DNA of 64,000 nucleotides. It comes from Bacillota bacterium. GTDB taxonomy: Bacteria; Bacillota; Clostridia; Oscillospirales; Acutalibacteraceae. Every line of letters starts with the position of its first letter. Position 1 is the stretch's first letter. The stretch is taken from assembly GCA_023412715.1 (NCBI GenBank), contig JAEZCC010000047.1, positions 10,154 to 74,153 of the forward strand, written 5' to 3'. Below are positions 17,006-25,534 of the stretch, piece after piece. The notes beneath the pieces are model-generated. The model was not told where the DNA came from, ran no database searches, and saw only the letters and a program-made list of their open reading frames with translations. A program made the translations under genes and the position numbers.

Positions 17006-18435
17006 TGGGCAGATCGGAAGAACTGTTCGAGCGGGCAAGAAAGGTTATCCCCGGCGGTGTCAACAGCCCCGTCCGGGCCTATCAGGCGGTGGGCGGCGTG
17101 CCGCGGTTTATCGCCAAAGCGAAAGGTGCCCGGATTACCGACGAGGACGGCCGGGAATACATCGACTTCGTGGGCTCCTGGGGCCCCCTGATCCTCGGGC
17201 ATGCCCGGGAGGAAGTGGTGGAAGCTGTCTGCACAGCGGCGCGAAACGGACTGAGCTTCGGCGCCGCGACGCGGGCGGAAGTGGAGATGGCCGAACTGAT
17301 CAGCGAAATGGTCCCATCCATTGAAATGGTGCGTCTGGTCAACTCCGGAACGGAGGCCGTGATGAGCGCCGTCCGCCTGGCCAGAGGCTTCACTGGCAGG
17401 TCGAAAATTATCAAATTTGAGGGCTGTTATCACGGCCACAGTGATTCCATGCTGGTGAAGGCCGGCTCAGGACTGATGACAGGCTCCCTTTCGAGCAGCG
17501 CGGGCGTGCCGGAGGGAACCGCGAACGATACGCTGGTGGCGCAGTTCAACGATATCGGCAGCGTGGCGGAGCTGTTTGAACGCAACCCTTCTCAAATCGC
17601 CGCCGTCGTCACCGAGCTTGTCCCCGCTAATATGGGGCTCGTCCTGCCCAAAGAAGGTTTTCTGCAGCAGCTCAGGCAACTCTGCACAAAAAATGAGGCC
17701 CTGTTGATTGCGGACGAGGTCATCACCGGTTTCCGGCTGGGAGCGGGCGGCGCGCAGAAACTGTTCGGCATCCGGCCCGATCTCACCACCTTCGGGAAGA
17801 TCATTGGCGGAGGGCTGCCCGTGGGCGCCTTTGGCGGGCGCCGGGATATTATGTCTATGGTCGCCCCTTGCGGCAGTGTTTATCAGGCGGGCACCCTGAG
17901 CGGGAATCCGCTGGCGACCGCCGCAGGCATCGCGCAGTTGACCATTTTGAAAAACCACCCGGAAATTTACGACCAAATCAACGAGTTGACGCAAGCACTT
18001 GCGGACGGGCTTACGGAACGGATTCGGGAATACCATATGCCCGCCACGGTCAATCACATCGGCTCCCTGTTCTGCCTGTTCTTCACCGACCGACGTGTCG
18101 AGAGTTACGGCGATACCCGATCATGCGACACAAAGGCTTACGCCGCCTATTTCCATTCCATGCTGCAAAATGGGATCTATCTGGCGCCCTCGCAGTTTGA
18201 GGTCGGCTTCATCAGCGAAGCCCATACGGAAAAGGACATCGAGAATCTGCTTAAGAGAGCCGAAAAGTTTTTCAAGGGAAGAGCGCTTTCTCAAAAAATG
18301 AAGGGATCTGCAGCTTTTAGTGAAAGAGCTGGAAGCGGACGGCCTCGTGATACGGAAGGAGTATCCGCAGGTCCCGCCAAAGGTCGAATATCGCCTATCG
18401 GAACGGGGCTGTTCTTTAATTCCGGTATTGGATAA
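17002..18435 (+). CDS. hemL: Glutamate-1-semialdehyde aminotransferase with aberrant C-terminus
   Basis: A PLP-dependent aminomutase making 5-aminolevulinate from glutamate-1-semialdehyde. Landmarks are PGGVNSPVRAYQAVGG, GSWGPLILGHAREEV, NSGTEAVMSAVRLARGFTGR, the PLP lysine in TTFGKIIGGGLPVG, and SPSQFE-like LAPSQFEVGFISEAH. The family's domain ends near residue 426 (EKFFKG). The remaining 50 residues (from ALSQKM on) are not HemL: they are read from a broken HxlR regulator gene, first in its frame and then shifted. Start overlaps hemB (ATGA). The enzyme core seems complete, so function is probably kept. Confidence 0.92.
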   Translation: MMGRSEELFERARKVIPGGVNSPVRAYQAVGGVPRFIAKAKGARITDEDGREYIDFVGSWGPLILGHAREEVVEAVCTAARNGLSFGAATRAEVEMAELISEMVPSIEMVRLVNSGTEAVMSAVRLARGFTGRSKIIKFEGCYHGHSDSMLVKAGSGLMTGSLSSSAGVPEGTANDTLVAQFNDIGSVAELFERNPSQIAAVVTELVPANMGLVLPKEGFLQQLRQLCTKNEALLIADEVITGFRLGAGGAQKLFGIRPDLTTFGKIIGGGLPVGAFGGRRDIMSMVAPCGSVYQAGTLSGNPLATAAGIAQLTILKNHPEIYDQINELTQALADGLTERIREYHMPATVNHIGSLFCLFFTDRRVESYGDTRSCDTKAYAAYFHSMLQNGIYLAPSQFEVGFISEAHTEKDIENLLKRAEKFFKGRALSQKMKGSAAFSERAGSGRPRDTEGVSAGPAKGRISPIGTGLFFNSGIG

Positions 18436-18472
18436 AATGTGTGAATGGGGACAAAAACATATGGACGATTGA
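18283..18472 (+). pseudogene. 3' remnant of an HxlR-family regulator fused behind hemL
   Basis: After ALSQKM in the hemL frame, a shift to the next frame gives KELEADGLVIRKEYPQVPPK followed by VEYRLSERGCSLIPVLDKM and CEWGQKHMDD with a stop at 18470-18472. This is the C-terminal half of an HxlR-type winged helix protein (the wing and the VEY-LT/SE-G block). Its N-terminal part is missing, and the junction with hemL lies around 18280. It is therefore a gene scar left by a deletion or recombination. Confidence 0.8.
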
Positions 18473-18550
18473 ATAGAGACAGGTTCGCCGCATCAAGACA
18501 ATGCTGAAGGGTTTGCCACCCACTTTACACAATTTTACAAGTTGGTGTGC

Positions 18551-18602
18551 ACTTTTTCACGAAACCTCCTACCTTTTCACGATTCTTAACTTTTTCACGA
18601 AA
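18551..18602. repeat. Three short TTTTTCACGA direct repeats
   Basis: ACTTTTTCACGAAA at 18551, CCTTTTCACGATT at 18572 and ACTTTTTCACGAAA at 18589 are spaced 18-21 bases apart in the gene-free strip between hemL and the tRNAs. Function unknown. Confidence 0.4.
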
Positions 18603-18660
18603 GATATGGAAGCGCCGCAGGGAAGGGTGCATCATTCCACGATACGGTTTCAAAAATGCA

Positions 18661-18690
18661 AAAAAGGCCGCCTTTCGGGGCGGCCTTTTT
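18661..18690. terminator. Bidirectional terminator after hemL
   Basis: AAAAAGGCCGCC and GGCGGCCTTTTT form a 12-bp stem including the A/T flanks, with a short loop TTTCGG. It can stop transcription from hemL (plus) and from the tRNAs (minus). Confidence 0.85.
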
Positions 18691-18701
18691 GCATATAAAA
18701 T

Positions 18702-18734
18702 GCGGAAAAGCCCAGTATTACTGGGCTTTTCCGC
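18702..18734. terminator. Long perfect inverted repeat behind tRNA-Val
   Basis: GCGGAAAAGCCCAGTA and TACTGGGCTTTTCCGC are exact reverse complements around a single base. It lies 35 bases downstream of the tRNA-Val 3' end and is the likely terminator of the tRNA operon. Confidence 0.75.
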
Positions 18735-18768
18735 GCGCCAACATTGTATCAATATTGACGTTTGTTTT

Positions 18769-18845
18769 TGGTGGACGCAACGGGACTCGAACCTGTGACC
18801 TCTCGCGTGTGAGGCGAACGCTCTAACCAGCTGAGCTATGCGTCC
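18769..18845 (-). tRNA. tRNA-Val (anticodon CAC)
   Basis: On the minus strand the gene starts GGACGCATAGCTCAG, has the anticodon arm TTCGC-CTCACAC-GCGAG with CAC, the T arm with GGTTCGAGTCC, and an encoded CCA. Third gene of the tRNA operon. Confidence 0.95.
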
Positions 18846-18881
18846 AAAAAAATTTGCGCGGCTCCGCGCAAACTCTGTATC

Positions 18882-18956
18882 TGGTGACCCGGGCGAGAAT
18901 CGAACTCGCGTTACCGCCGTGAAAGGGCGGTGTCTTAGCCGCTTGACCACCGGGCC
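18882..18956 (-). tRNA. tRNA-Glu (anticodon TTC)
   Basis: On the minus strand it starts GGCCCGGTGGTCAAGC, has the anticodon arm CCGCC-CTTTCAC-GGCGG with TTC, the T arm GGTTCGATTC-like block GAGTTCGATTCTC, and an encoded CCA. Second gene of the operon. Confidence 0.95.
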
Positions 18957-18959
18957 TTA

Positions 18960-19036
18960 TGGTAGCGGCAATTGGATTCGAACCAACGACGCTTCGGGTA
19001 TGAACCGAATGCTCTAGCCAACTGAGCTATGCCGCC
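18960..19036 (-). tRNA. tRNA-Met (anticodon CAT), probably elongator
   Basis: On the minus strand it starts GGCGGCATAGCTCAG, has the anticodon arm TTCGG-TTCATAC-CCGAA with CAT, and an encoded CCA. The first pair is G-T. It lacks the three G-C pairs in the anticodon stem that mark an initiator tRNA, so elongator Met is favoured over initiator; a lysidine-modified Ile tRNA is less likely. Confidence 0.88.
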
Positions 19037-19071
19037 ATAATTCTCCGCTTTTTTACAGCGGAGCGTTACTT

Positions 19072-19101
19072 ATTATAAACTATTTTAACCCGGATTGTCA
19101 A
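19072..19101 (-). promoter_or_regulatory. Promoter of the tRNA-Met-Glu-Val operon
   Basis: On the minus strand TTGACA (19101-19096) and TATAAT (19077-19072) are 18 bases apart, about 35 bases before tRNA-Met. A small hairpin CTCCGC/GCGGAG (19043-19063) lies between. Confidence 0.8.
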
Positions 19102-19135
19102 TAAAAACGCGGAATTATTTTTACGCTGTCTAAAA

Positions 19136-20629
<1,494 letters not shown>

Positions 20630-20642
20630 TCAGCCTCATTGC

Positions 20643-20672
20643 CGAATGGACGGGCCCTTCGGCCCGTCCATT
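20643..20672. other. Strong stem-loop in the guaB leader
   Basis: AATGGACGGGCC and GGCCCGTCCATT pair around a tiny loop about 30 bases before guaB. T residues follow only on the plus-strand side, where no gene ends, so it is not a plain terminator for the minus-strand genes. It could structure the guaB 5' UTR or block antisense transcription. The remaining 20680-20820 is A/T-rich with candidate -10 elements for guaB but no clear promoter. Confidence 0.5.
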
Positions 20673-20820
20673 TTTCAATTATTTTAATAATTTTAACATT
20701 TTCTGAACCTGTAATCAAGCACTTCACGGAATTATTTCAGAACGGTTTCACCCGGCCGCGCCCCCGCCGCGAATTAAAATACAAGCAGCAAAACAAATGT
20801 GAAAAACTACAAAATGTAAA

Positions 20821-21576
20821 TTATTCCGTGGGTCTGGCCTTAGGCTTTGCCGAAGCGGTGAAGCTGACGCCGTGCGAATTGGTCCCGCGGATCAGGAACT
20901 GCCCGTCGCGCTCCCCCGCGCAGACGGTCAGGCTGTCGCCCTCCTCCGTCTCCAGAAGATAGTTGATCTGCACCGTGCCGAGGGATCTCAGGATCTCGGC
21001 CGGCAGGCAGTCCGCCACCACGTCGCCGTAGACGCAGTTGTTCATATGGCCGTTCGCGTCCACGTCGGAACGGAACACGGCGCGCACGCCGACCTGCGGC
21101 AGATCTCCCGGCGCGCGGAAGCGCCCGATACGTTCCTCCGGGGGGATCTCCAGATCCGGGTAATCCCAGAAAGGCTTGAGGTCCTGCGGGCGCCGGATCT
21201 GATGCGTCCCCGCGTCCACCAGAATGGAGGTCTGCATCACTTCAATCAGCAGGGAGCCATTCGCGTCGTAAAACCCGTAATCACGGTAAAACTGCGCCCC
21301 GACCCGCCCACGCGGGTGGGTCCGGATGGTGATCGACTCTGCGTGCATGGGCATGCGGCACACCCTCAGGCGCGTGGAGATGATGAAGAACACGAGGCCC
21401 CCTTTTCCGCGGAGCTCCTCATAGCTGATGTGCAGCAGCCTGAGGTGCTGTTCGCTTGTTTCCTGCACAAGGCGCAGCACCGAGCCGAGCTTCAGCTTGT
21501 TCCCCCGCCCGACCTCGTAAACGGGCACCGTCAGGTCCCGCGCGTATTCGGCGATCAGTTCCTGCGGGAGTTTCAT
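20821..21576 (-). CDS. Acyl-ACP thioesterase
   Basis: A 251-residue protein of the FatA/acyl-ACP thioesterase family (PF01643), with two hot-dog folds. N-terminal hot-dog: YEVGRGNKLKLGSVLRLVQE; C-terminal one: RSDVDANGHMNNCVYGDVVA, whose Asp/Asn/His pattern is the family's active-site block. It would release free fatty acids from acyl carrier protein in the cytoplasm. It follows serS by 4 bases and is probably co-transcribed with it. Confidence 0.85.
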   Translation of the reverse strand: MKLPQELIAEYARDLTVPVYEVGRGNKLKLGSVLRLVQETSEQHLRLLHISYEELRGKGGLVFFIISTRLRVCRMPMHAESITIRTHPRGRVGAQFYRDYGFYDANGSLLIEVMQTSILVDAGTHQIRRPQDLKPFWDYPDLEIPPEERIGRFRAPGDLPQVGVRAVFRSDVDANGHMNNCVYGDVVADCLPAEILRSLGTVQINYLLETEEGDSLTVCAGERDGQFLIRGTNSHGVSFTASAKPKARPTE

Positions 21577-21580
21577 GCTA

Positions 21581-22864
21581 TCACTTCCTTATGACGTCCG
21601 CGCCGACGTACCTGCGCAGCACCTCCGGAACGGTGACGCTGCCGTCGGCATTCTGGTACTGTTCGACGATAGCGGGCAATACGCGGCTTGTCGCCAGGCC
21701 GGAAGCGTTCAGCGTATGCACGAACTGCGTCTTTCCGTCCTCCCCGCGAAACCTGACGTTCCCGCGGCGGGCCTGGTAGTCGCGCGCGTTCGAGGCTGAG
21801 CTGACCTCTTTGTAGATGCCCATGCTGGGGATCCAGACCTCGATGTCGTAGGTGCGCGCCATCGAGAACGAGCAGTCCCCCGCCGCCAGCTTGCTGAGGC
21901 GGTAGTGAAGCCCAAGCTCCTGCACAAGGTGCTCCGCCTTGCCCACAAGCTCTTCGAACGCCTTGTCCGACTCATCCGGCTTCGTGTACTGGACCATCTC
22001 GACCTTGTTGAACTGGTGCCCGCGGATCATGCCGCGCTCTTCCGAGCGGTAGCTGCCGGCCTCGCGGCGGTAGCAGGGCGTGTAGGCGATATATTTCTTC
22101 GGCAGCTCGCCGGGCGAAAGGATCTCGTCGCGATGCAGGTTGACGAGGGCCGTCTCCGCCGTGGGGAGCAGGAATTTCTTGTCCGCGCTCGTGGGGTTGG
22201 CAATCCAGTAGACCTCGTCGCCGAACTTCGGGAACTGGCCGGCGACGTAGCCGCACTCGTAATTCAGCATATGCGGCACCAGCATCAGCTCGTACCCGTC
22301 GCGGACATGCTCGTCGATGAAAAAGTTGAGCAGCGCCCACTCGAGACGCGCGCCCGTGCCGCAGTAAATCCAAGAGCCGGCGCCGGCAAGCTTCGCGCCG
22401 CGCTGGTAGTCGATAAGGTGCAGGCTCTCGCACAGCTCCACGTGGTTCTTCGGGGTAAAGCCCGTAAACTTCGGCTGCTCGCCGAAATAGCGCAGCGGCT
22501 TGTTGTTTTCCTTGCCGCCGGCGGCGACGTCCGCGTCCGGCATGTTGGGGAGGCTCAGCAGCAGCGTCTTCTGCTTCTCTTCCATCTCGTCGAGCTGCGC
22601 CGCGCACTCTTTCACCTGGCCCGCCAGCGTCTTCATGCGGGCCATCAGTTCGGAGGCGTCGCCGCCCTGTTTCTTGATCTGCGGAATCTGCCTGCTCGCG
22701 GCGTTCTGCTCCGCGCGCATCGACTCGGCGCGGGCCGTGATTTCCCTGCGCTGCGCATCGATGGCCAGGATGTCGTCGACGATGGCGTCCGCGTCGTAAT
22801 TCCGTTTTTTCGCGCCTGCCTTGATGGATTCCGGTTTGCTGCGAATCAGTTTGATGTCTATCAT
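21581..22864 (-). CDS. serS: Seryl-tRNA synthetase
   Basis: A 427-residue class II synthetase. An N-terminal coiled-coil tRNA-binding arm (residues 1-110: MIDIKLIRSKPESIKAGAKK and the following long helices) precedes the catalytic core with motif 2 (RREAGSYRSEERGMIRGHQF) and motif 3 (ASNARDYQARRGNVRFR then SGLATSRVLPAIVEQYQ). Length fits the family. It lies downstream of parB with only 65 bp between, so no T-box leader can be present. Confidence 0.96.
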   Translation of the reverse strand: MIDIKLIRSKPESIKAGAKKRNYDADAIVDDILAIDAQRREITARAESMRAEQNAASRQIPQIKKQGGDASELMARMKTLAGQVKECAAQLDEMEEKQKTLLLSLPNMPDADVAAGGKENNKPLRYFGEQPKFTGFTPKNHVELCESLHLIDYQRGAKLAGAGSWIYCGTGARLEWALLNFFIDEHVRDGYELMLVPHMLNYECGYVAGQFPKFGDEVYWIANPTSADKKFLLPTAETALVNLHRDEILSPGELPKKYIAYTPCYRREAGSYRSEERGMIRGHQFNKVEMVQYTKPDESDKAFEELVGKAEHLVQELGLHYRLSKLAAGDCSFSMARTYDIEVWIPSMGIYKEVSSASNARDYQARRGNVRFRGEDGKTQFVHTLNASGLATSRVLPAIVEQYQNADGSVTVPEVLRRYVGADVIRK

Positions 22865-22929
22865 TTTTCTCTGCTCCTCAAGTTTGTCCGCCGCGCGGGC
22901 GGGAATCTTTATTGTCTTGCGCCGTCCTC

Positions 22930-23775
22930 TTATTCTCTGGAGATCCGCTTCAGCAGCTGGGAAAGATCTTCCTCGCCGTAAAACTCAATCTGAAGCACGC
23001 CGCGGCGCTTCGTCCCGCTGACGTGCACCTTGCGCCCGAGCTGCTCTTTCAGGGCGAGCTCCGCTTCCTCGTAATAGCGGATATGGCTGCGCCTCTGCGG
23101 AGATTTCGGTTTGGCGTTCGCCTTCTGCGCCATTTTCTCGATCTCGCGCACGGAAGCGCCGTCCGCAGCGGCTTTCGCCGCCGCCCGCATGCTTTCCGCA
23201 TCCGGGAAGCTCAGAAGCGTCCTCGCGTGCCCGGCCGAGATGCCCCCGCTGCTCACAAGCTTCACGATCTCCGGCGGAAGATTTAAAAGCCGCAGGGCGT
23301 TCGCCACGGCCGGACGCGATTTGCCGACCGTTTTCGCGACCTCGTCCTGCGTCATGCCGTAGGTGTCAATCAGCGACTGGAAGCCCTGCGCCTCTTCCAT
23401 GGGGTTCAGGTCCTCGCGCTGCAGGTTTTCAATCAGCGCGTACTCCATCACCTGGCTGTCCGACATGTCGCGCACGACGGCCGGGACCTCCGAAAGCCCG
23501 GCCCTCCTCGCCGCGCGCCAGCGGCGCTCGCCGGCCACAATCTGGTACCCGCCGCCCATCAGCGGCCGCACCAGAAGCGGCTGCAGCACGCCGTGCTGTG
23601 AAATGGAATCCGCCAGCTCGGACAAGGACTGCTCGTCGAACACGCGGCGCGGCTGCGCCCGGTTCGGTTCCAGCTCCGCCGTTTTCAGCATGACGGCGGT
23701 ACGCTCGCCCTCGGTGTCGTTTTCGGCAAAGATTGCGTCGAGTCCTTTGCCAAGCCCTCCTTTTTTTGCCGCCAT
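22930..23775 (-). CDS. parB: Chromosome-partitioning protein ParB (Spo0J)
   Basis: A 281-residue CTPase clamp that loads at parS. The N-terminal MAAKKGGLGKGLDAIF tail (which in the family stimulates ParA) is followed by PRRVFDEQSLSELADSI, the CTP-binding GGGYQIVAGERRWRAARRAG and ENLQREDLNPMEEA, and the HTH with VGKSRPAVANALRLL and SAGHARTLL. The Arg in KSRP and the Gly in SAGHA are the residues that make ParB parS-specific. It follows soj by 2 bases; parS-like sites are at 24743, 27801 and 38265. Confidence 0.95.
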   Translation of the reverse strand: MAAKKGGLGKGLDAIFAENDTEGERTAVMLKTAELEPNRAQPRRVFDEQSLSELADSISQHGVLQPLLVRPLMGGGYQIVAGERRWRAARRAGLSEVPAVVRDMSDSQVMEYALIENLQREDLNPMEEAQGFQSLIDTYGMTQDEVAKTVGKSRPAVANALRLLNLPPEIVKLVSSGGISAGHARTLLSFPDAESMRAAAKAAADGASVREIEKMAQKANAKPKSPQRRSHIRYYEEAELALKEQLGRKVHVSGTKRRGVLQIEFYGEEDLSQLLKRISRE

Positions 23776-23777
23776 CG

Positions 23778-24560
23778 TTATGATTCCCGCCTTCCGTTCA
23801 TCTGTATGATTTCATCCGCAAGGCTGTCGTATGCCTGCGCCCCGCGGCTCGTGCGGTCGAAATACTGAATCGGTTTGCCGAAGCTCGGCGCCTCGGAAAG
23901 ACGCACGGCCCGCGGGATGACAGAAGCGAACACCCTGCGCGGAAAATATTTCTTGACTTCTTCCACAACCTGCTGCGTCAGGTTCAGCCGCCCGTCGTAC
24001 ATGGTGAGCAGCACGCCCTCAATCTCCAGCCGATCGTTGTACTGGCGCTTGACCCTGCGCACCGTGTTCATCAGCTGCGAAAGCCCTTCCAGCGCATAGT
24101 ATTCGCACTGAATGGGCACCAGCAGCGTGTCCGCGGCGCTCAGCGCGTTCGTCGTGATGATGCCGAGCGACGGCGGGCAGTCAATCAGGATAAAGTCGTA
24201 CTCCGCCGCCACGGGCGCGAGGGCCGTCTTCAGCCTCGCCTCGCGGTGCTCCATGTCGACAAGCTCGACTTCCCCGCCCGCAAGATCCATGCTCGAGGGA
24301 ACGAGGTCCAGGCCGTCGAATTCCGTATGGATGCGAACGTCTTTGAGCTCCGCGCCGCCAATCAGCACCTCGTAGACCGTATTTTTGAGCTTTCTGCGGT
24401 CGATGCCGACGCCGCTGGAGGAATTTCCCTGCGGATCGATGTCGACAAGGAGCGTTTTTCTGCCCTTCTGCCCGAAGGCCGCGGAAAGATTGACCGCCGT
24501 GGTGGTTTTGCCGACTCCGCCCTTCTGGTTCGCAATCGCGATGATTTTCCCCAATCCCAT
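23778..24560 (-). CDS. soj: Chromosome-partitioning ATPase ParA (Soj)
   Basis: A 260-residue ParA-type ATPase. The deviant Walker A is ANQKGGVGKTTTAVNLSAAF (signature lysine included), Walker A' DIDPQGNSS and Walker B LIDCPPSLGIITTNAL. It works with ParB in origin segregation and in control of DnaA. The start at 24560 is chosen since GAAGGGGGG directly precedes the ATG; the longer open frame adds a non-conserved 21 residues. An extended -10 promoter lies 75-80 bases upstream. Confidence 0.95.
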   Translation of the reverse strand: MGLGKIIAIANQKGGVGKTTTAVNLSAAFGQKGRKTLLVDIDPQGNSSSGVGIDRRKLKNTVYEVLIGGAELKDVRIHTEFDGLDLVPSSMDLAGGEVELVDMEHREARLKTALAPVAAEYDFILIDCPPSLGIITTNALSAADTLLVPIQCEYYALEGLSQLMNTVRRVKRQYNDRLEIEGVLLTMYDGRLNLTQQVVEEVKKYFPRRVFASVIPRAVRLSEAPSFGKPIQYFDRTSRGAQAYDSLADEIIQMNGRRES

Positions 24561-24634
24561 CCCCCCTTCTGTGGAAACGTGTCCTGCGGCTCTTCCGCGG
24601 ATTGACGCCAAAAGTATTTTCAATGATTTTTTAT

Positions 24635-24643
24635 ATTATAGCA
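24635..24643 (-). promoter_or_regulatory. Extended -10 promoter of soj-parB
   Basis: On the minus strand TGC directly precedes TATAAT, an extended -10 element. The -35 region is poor. The same TGC extension is seen at the dnaA promoter. Confidence 0.5.
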
Positions 24644-24742
24644 CGACTTGCAGACGAGATAAAGTCTCTTTTGCCTGTTTTTGTTTTGCAAAAATCGTTT
24701 CATTTTCCTGGAAAGCTGCGCCGGCGCTGGATTTCCGGCCGA

Positions 24743-24758
24743 TGTTTCATGTGAAACA
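24743..24758. other. parS site 1
   Basis: TGTTTCATGTGAAACA differs by one base from the ParB consensus TGTTTCACGTGAAACA. It lies about 100 bp upstream of the soj promoter in non-coding DNA. Confidence 0.85.
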
Positions 24759-24935
24759 GAGGGGCGTGCCGGCAAAATAAACCGATGCGCTCTTCCATGA
24801 TGCCCTGCGGCGGGGCACGGCTCCTCCGCGCCTGCGGTCTGGCCGGGATGTGTGCGGGCGCGCGGTGCTTTGGGGCAACGCCGGAGCGGCACACAGTCCC
24901 GGGCGGGCCGGCGCGCAGGTTTCACACCGCTGACC

Positions 24936-24988
24936 GAGTACGTTTTGTGGCCAAAGGCCGCGGGAGTTCTGCGCTCAAGCCGCGTGGC
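24936..24988 (-). repeat. Intergenic repeat module 2, copy a
   Basis: GAGTACGTTTTGTGGCCAAA then GGCCGCGGGAGTTCTGCG and CCGCGTGG. Copy b at 25039-25087 matches at nearly all positions; a diverged copy occurs at 54396-54430 in the other orientation. Confidence 0.7.
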
Positions 24989-25038
24989 CCATATTTTCGG
25001 CAGGCTGAACCTGCACGCAATTTTACACACAGCCAGCT

Positions 25039-25087
25039 GAGTACGTTTCGGGCCAAAGGCCGCGGGAGTTCTGCGTCCGGCCGCGTG
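25039..25087 (-). repeat. Intergenic repeat module 2, copy b
   Basis: GAGTACGTTTCGGGCCAAAG then GCCGCGGGAGTTCTGCG and CCGCGTGG, 103 bases after copy a and in the same orientation. Confidence 0.7.
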
Positions 25088-25280
25088 GTGCTCCAACTTT
25101 CTGGAAAAGTAAGCCTGCCGGGAGTTTCCCGGTGCTCACCCGCCAAAACAGTCTTAAAGTTTCTTCCGTGGCCCATGGCGGGGCGATGCCGGAGCACTCG
25201 CTTCGCGGCGCTCCTGCGTTGCCCCTGAACCGCTGCGCTTGCACCCTATCCCGGACAGGCCGTGAGCACCGGGTAAATCC

Positions 25281-25360
25281 GCGGAAAATAGAACCTTCAC
25301 AGTACTTTGAAATAAAAATCGGCGGGAGCAGTCCAAAGACTCTCCCGCCAAAATAAGCTG
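25281..25360 (-). repeat. Intergenic repeat module 1, copy a (hairpin)
   Basis: The core GGCGGGAG...CTCCCGCC (25321-25349) is a stem-loop with AAAAAT and AAAATAAGCTG flanks, terminator-like in both directions. Its reverse complement recurs at 54297-54378 with one difference in the 50-bp core, and similarity continues into GCGGAAAATAGAA. A diverged third copy is at 29548-29588. Confidence 0.75.
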
Positions 25361-25456
25361 CTTGATTCCCCCCGCACCAAACGGCGGGGTTTGCCCCGGC
25401 GACACGCTGCGGTGGAGCAGTGCTGGCCATACCTGCTGGGCTGTGCCTTTCTGCAC

Positions 25457-25488
25457 AAAAGGGGCCGGATTTTCATCCGGCCCCTTTT
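25457..25488. terminator. Bidirectional terminator behind noc
   Basis: AAAAGGGGCCGGAT and ATCCGGCCCCTTTT form a perfect 14-bp stem with the loop TTTC. It lies 46 bases downstream of the noc stop codon. Confidence 0.88.
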
Positions 25489-25534
25489 GCGGGAAATGAT
25501 ATAGGGAAATAGGAGTAAAAACTTGTAAGCTGTT

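Larger units (their letters stand above)
24780..25456. other. Gene-free strip with repeats between soj and noc
   Basis: This 680-bp GC-rich strip has no convincing gene: open frames on both strands lack SD sequences and similarity. It holds two copies of a repeat around GGCCAAAGGCCGCGGGAG (24936, 25039) and the hairpin repeat at 25281-25360, described separately. Confidence 0.6.

Noticed and set aside
18320..18435. Genuine C-terminal domain of HemL
   Set aside because: The family ends before this point, and the neighbouring frame spells an HxlR wing domain up to 18472; the hemL-frame residues are Ser/Gly/Arg-rich noise.
18501..18698. Small open frame between hemL and the tRNA genes
   Set aside because: It ends within the terminator stem, has no SD and consists partly of the TTTTTCACGA repeats.
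22865..22929. T-box leader for serS
   Set aside because: Only 65 bp separate serS from parB; no specifier stem or T-box sequence can fit.
24922..25430. Overlapping small frames with words such as GGSSPKTLPPK and RTPAAFG
   Set aside because: These words come from the repeated hairpin and module 2 sequences, recur in the same way at 54.3 kb, and no SD precedes them; read as spurious translation of repeats.
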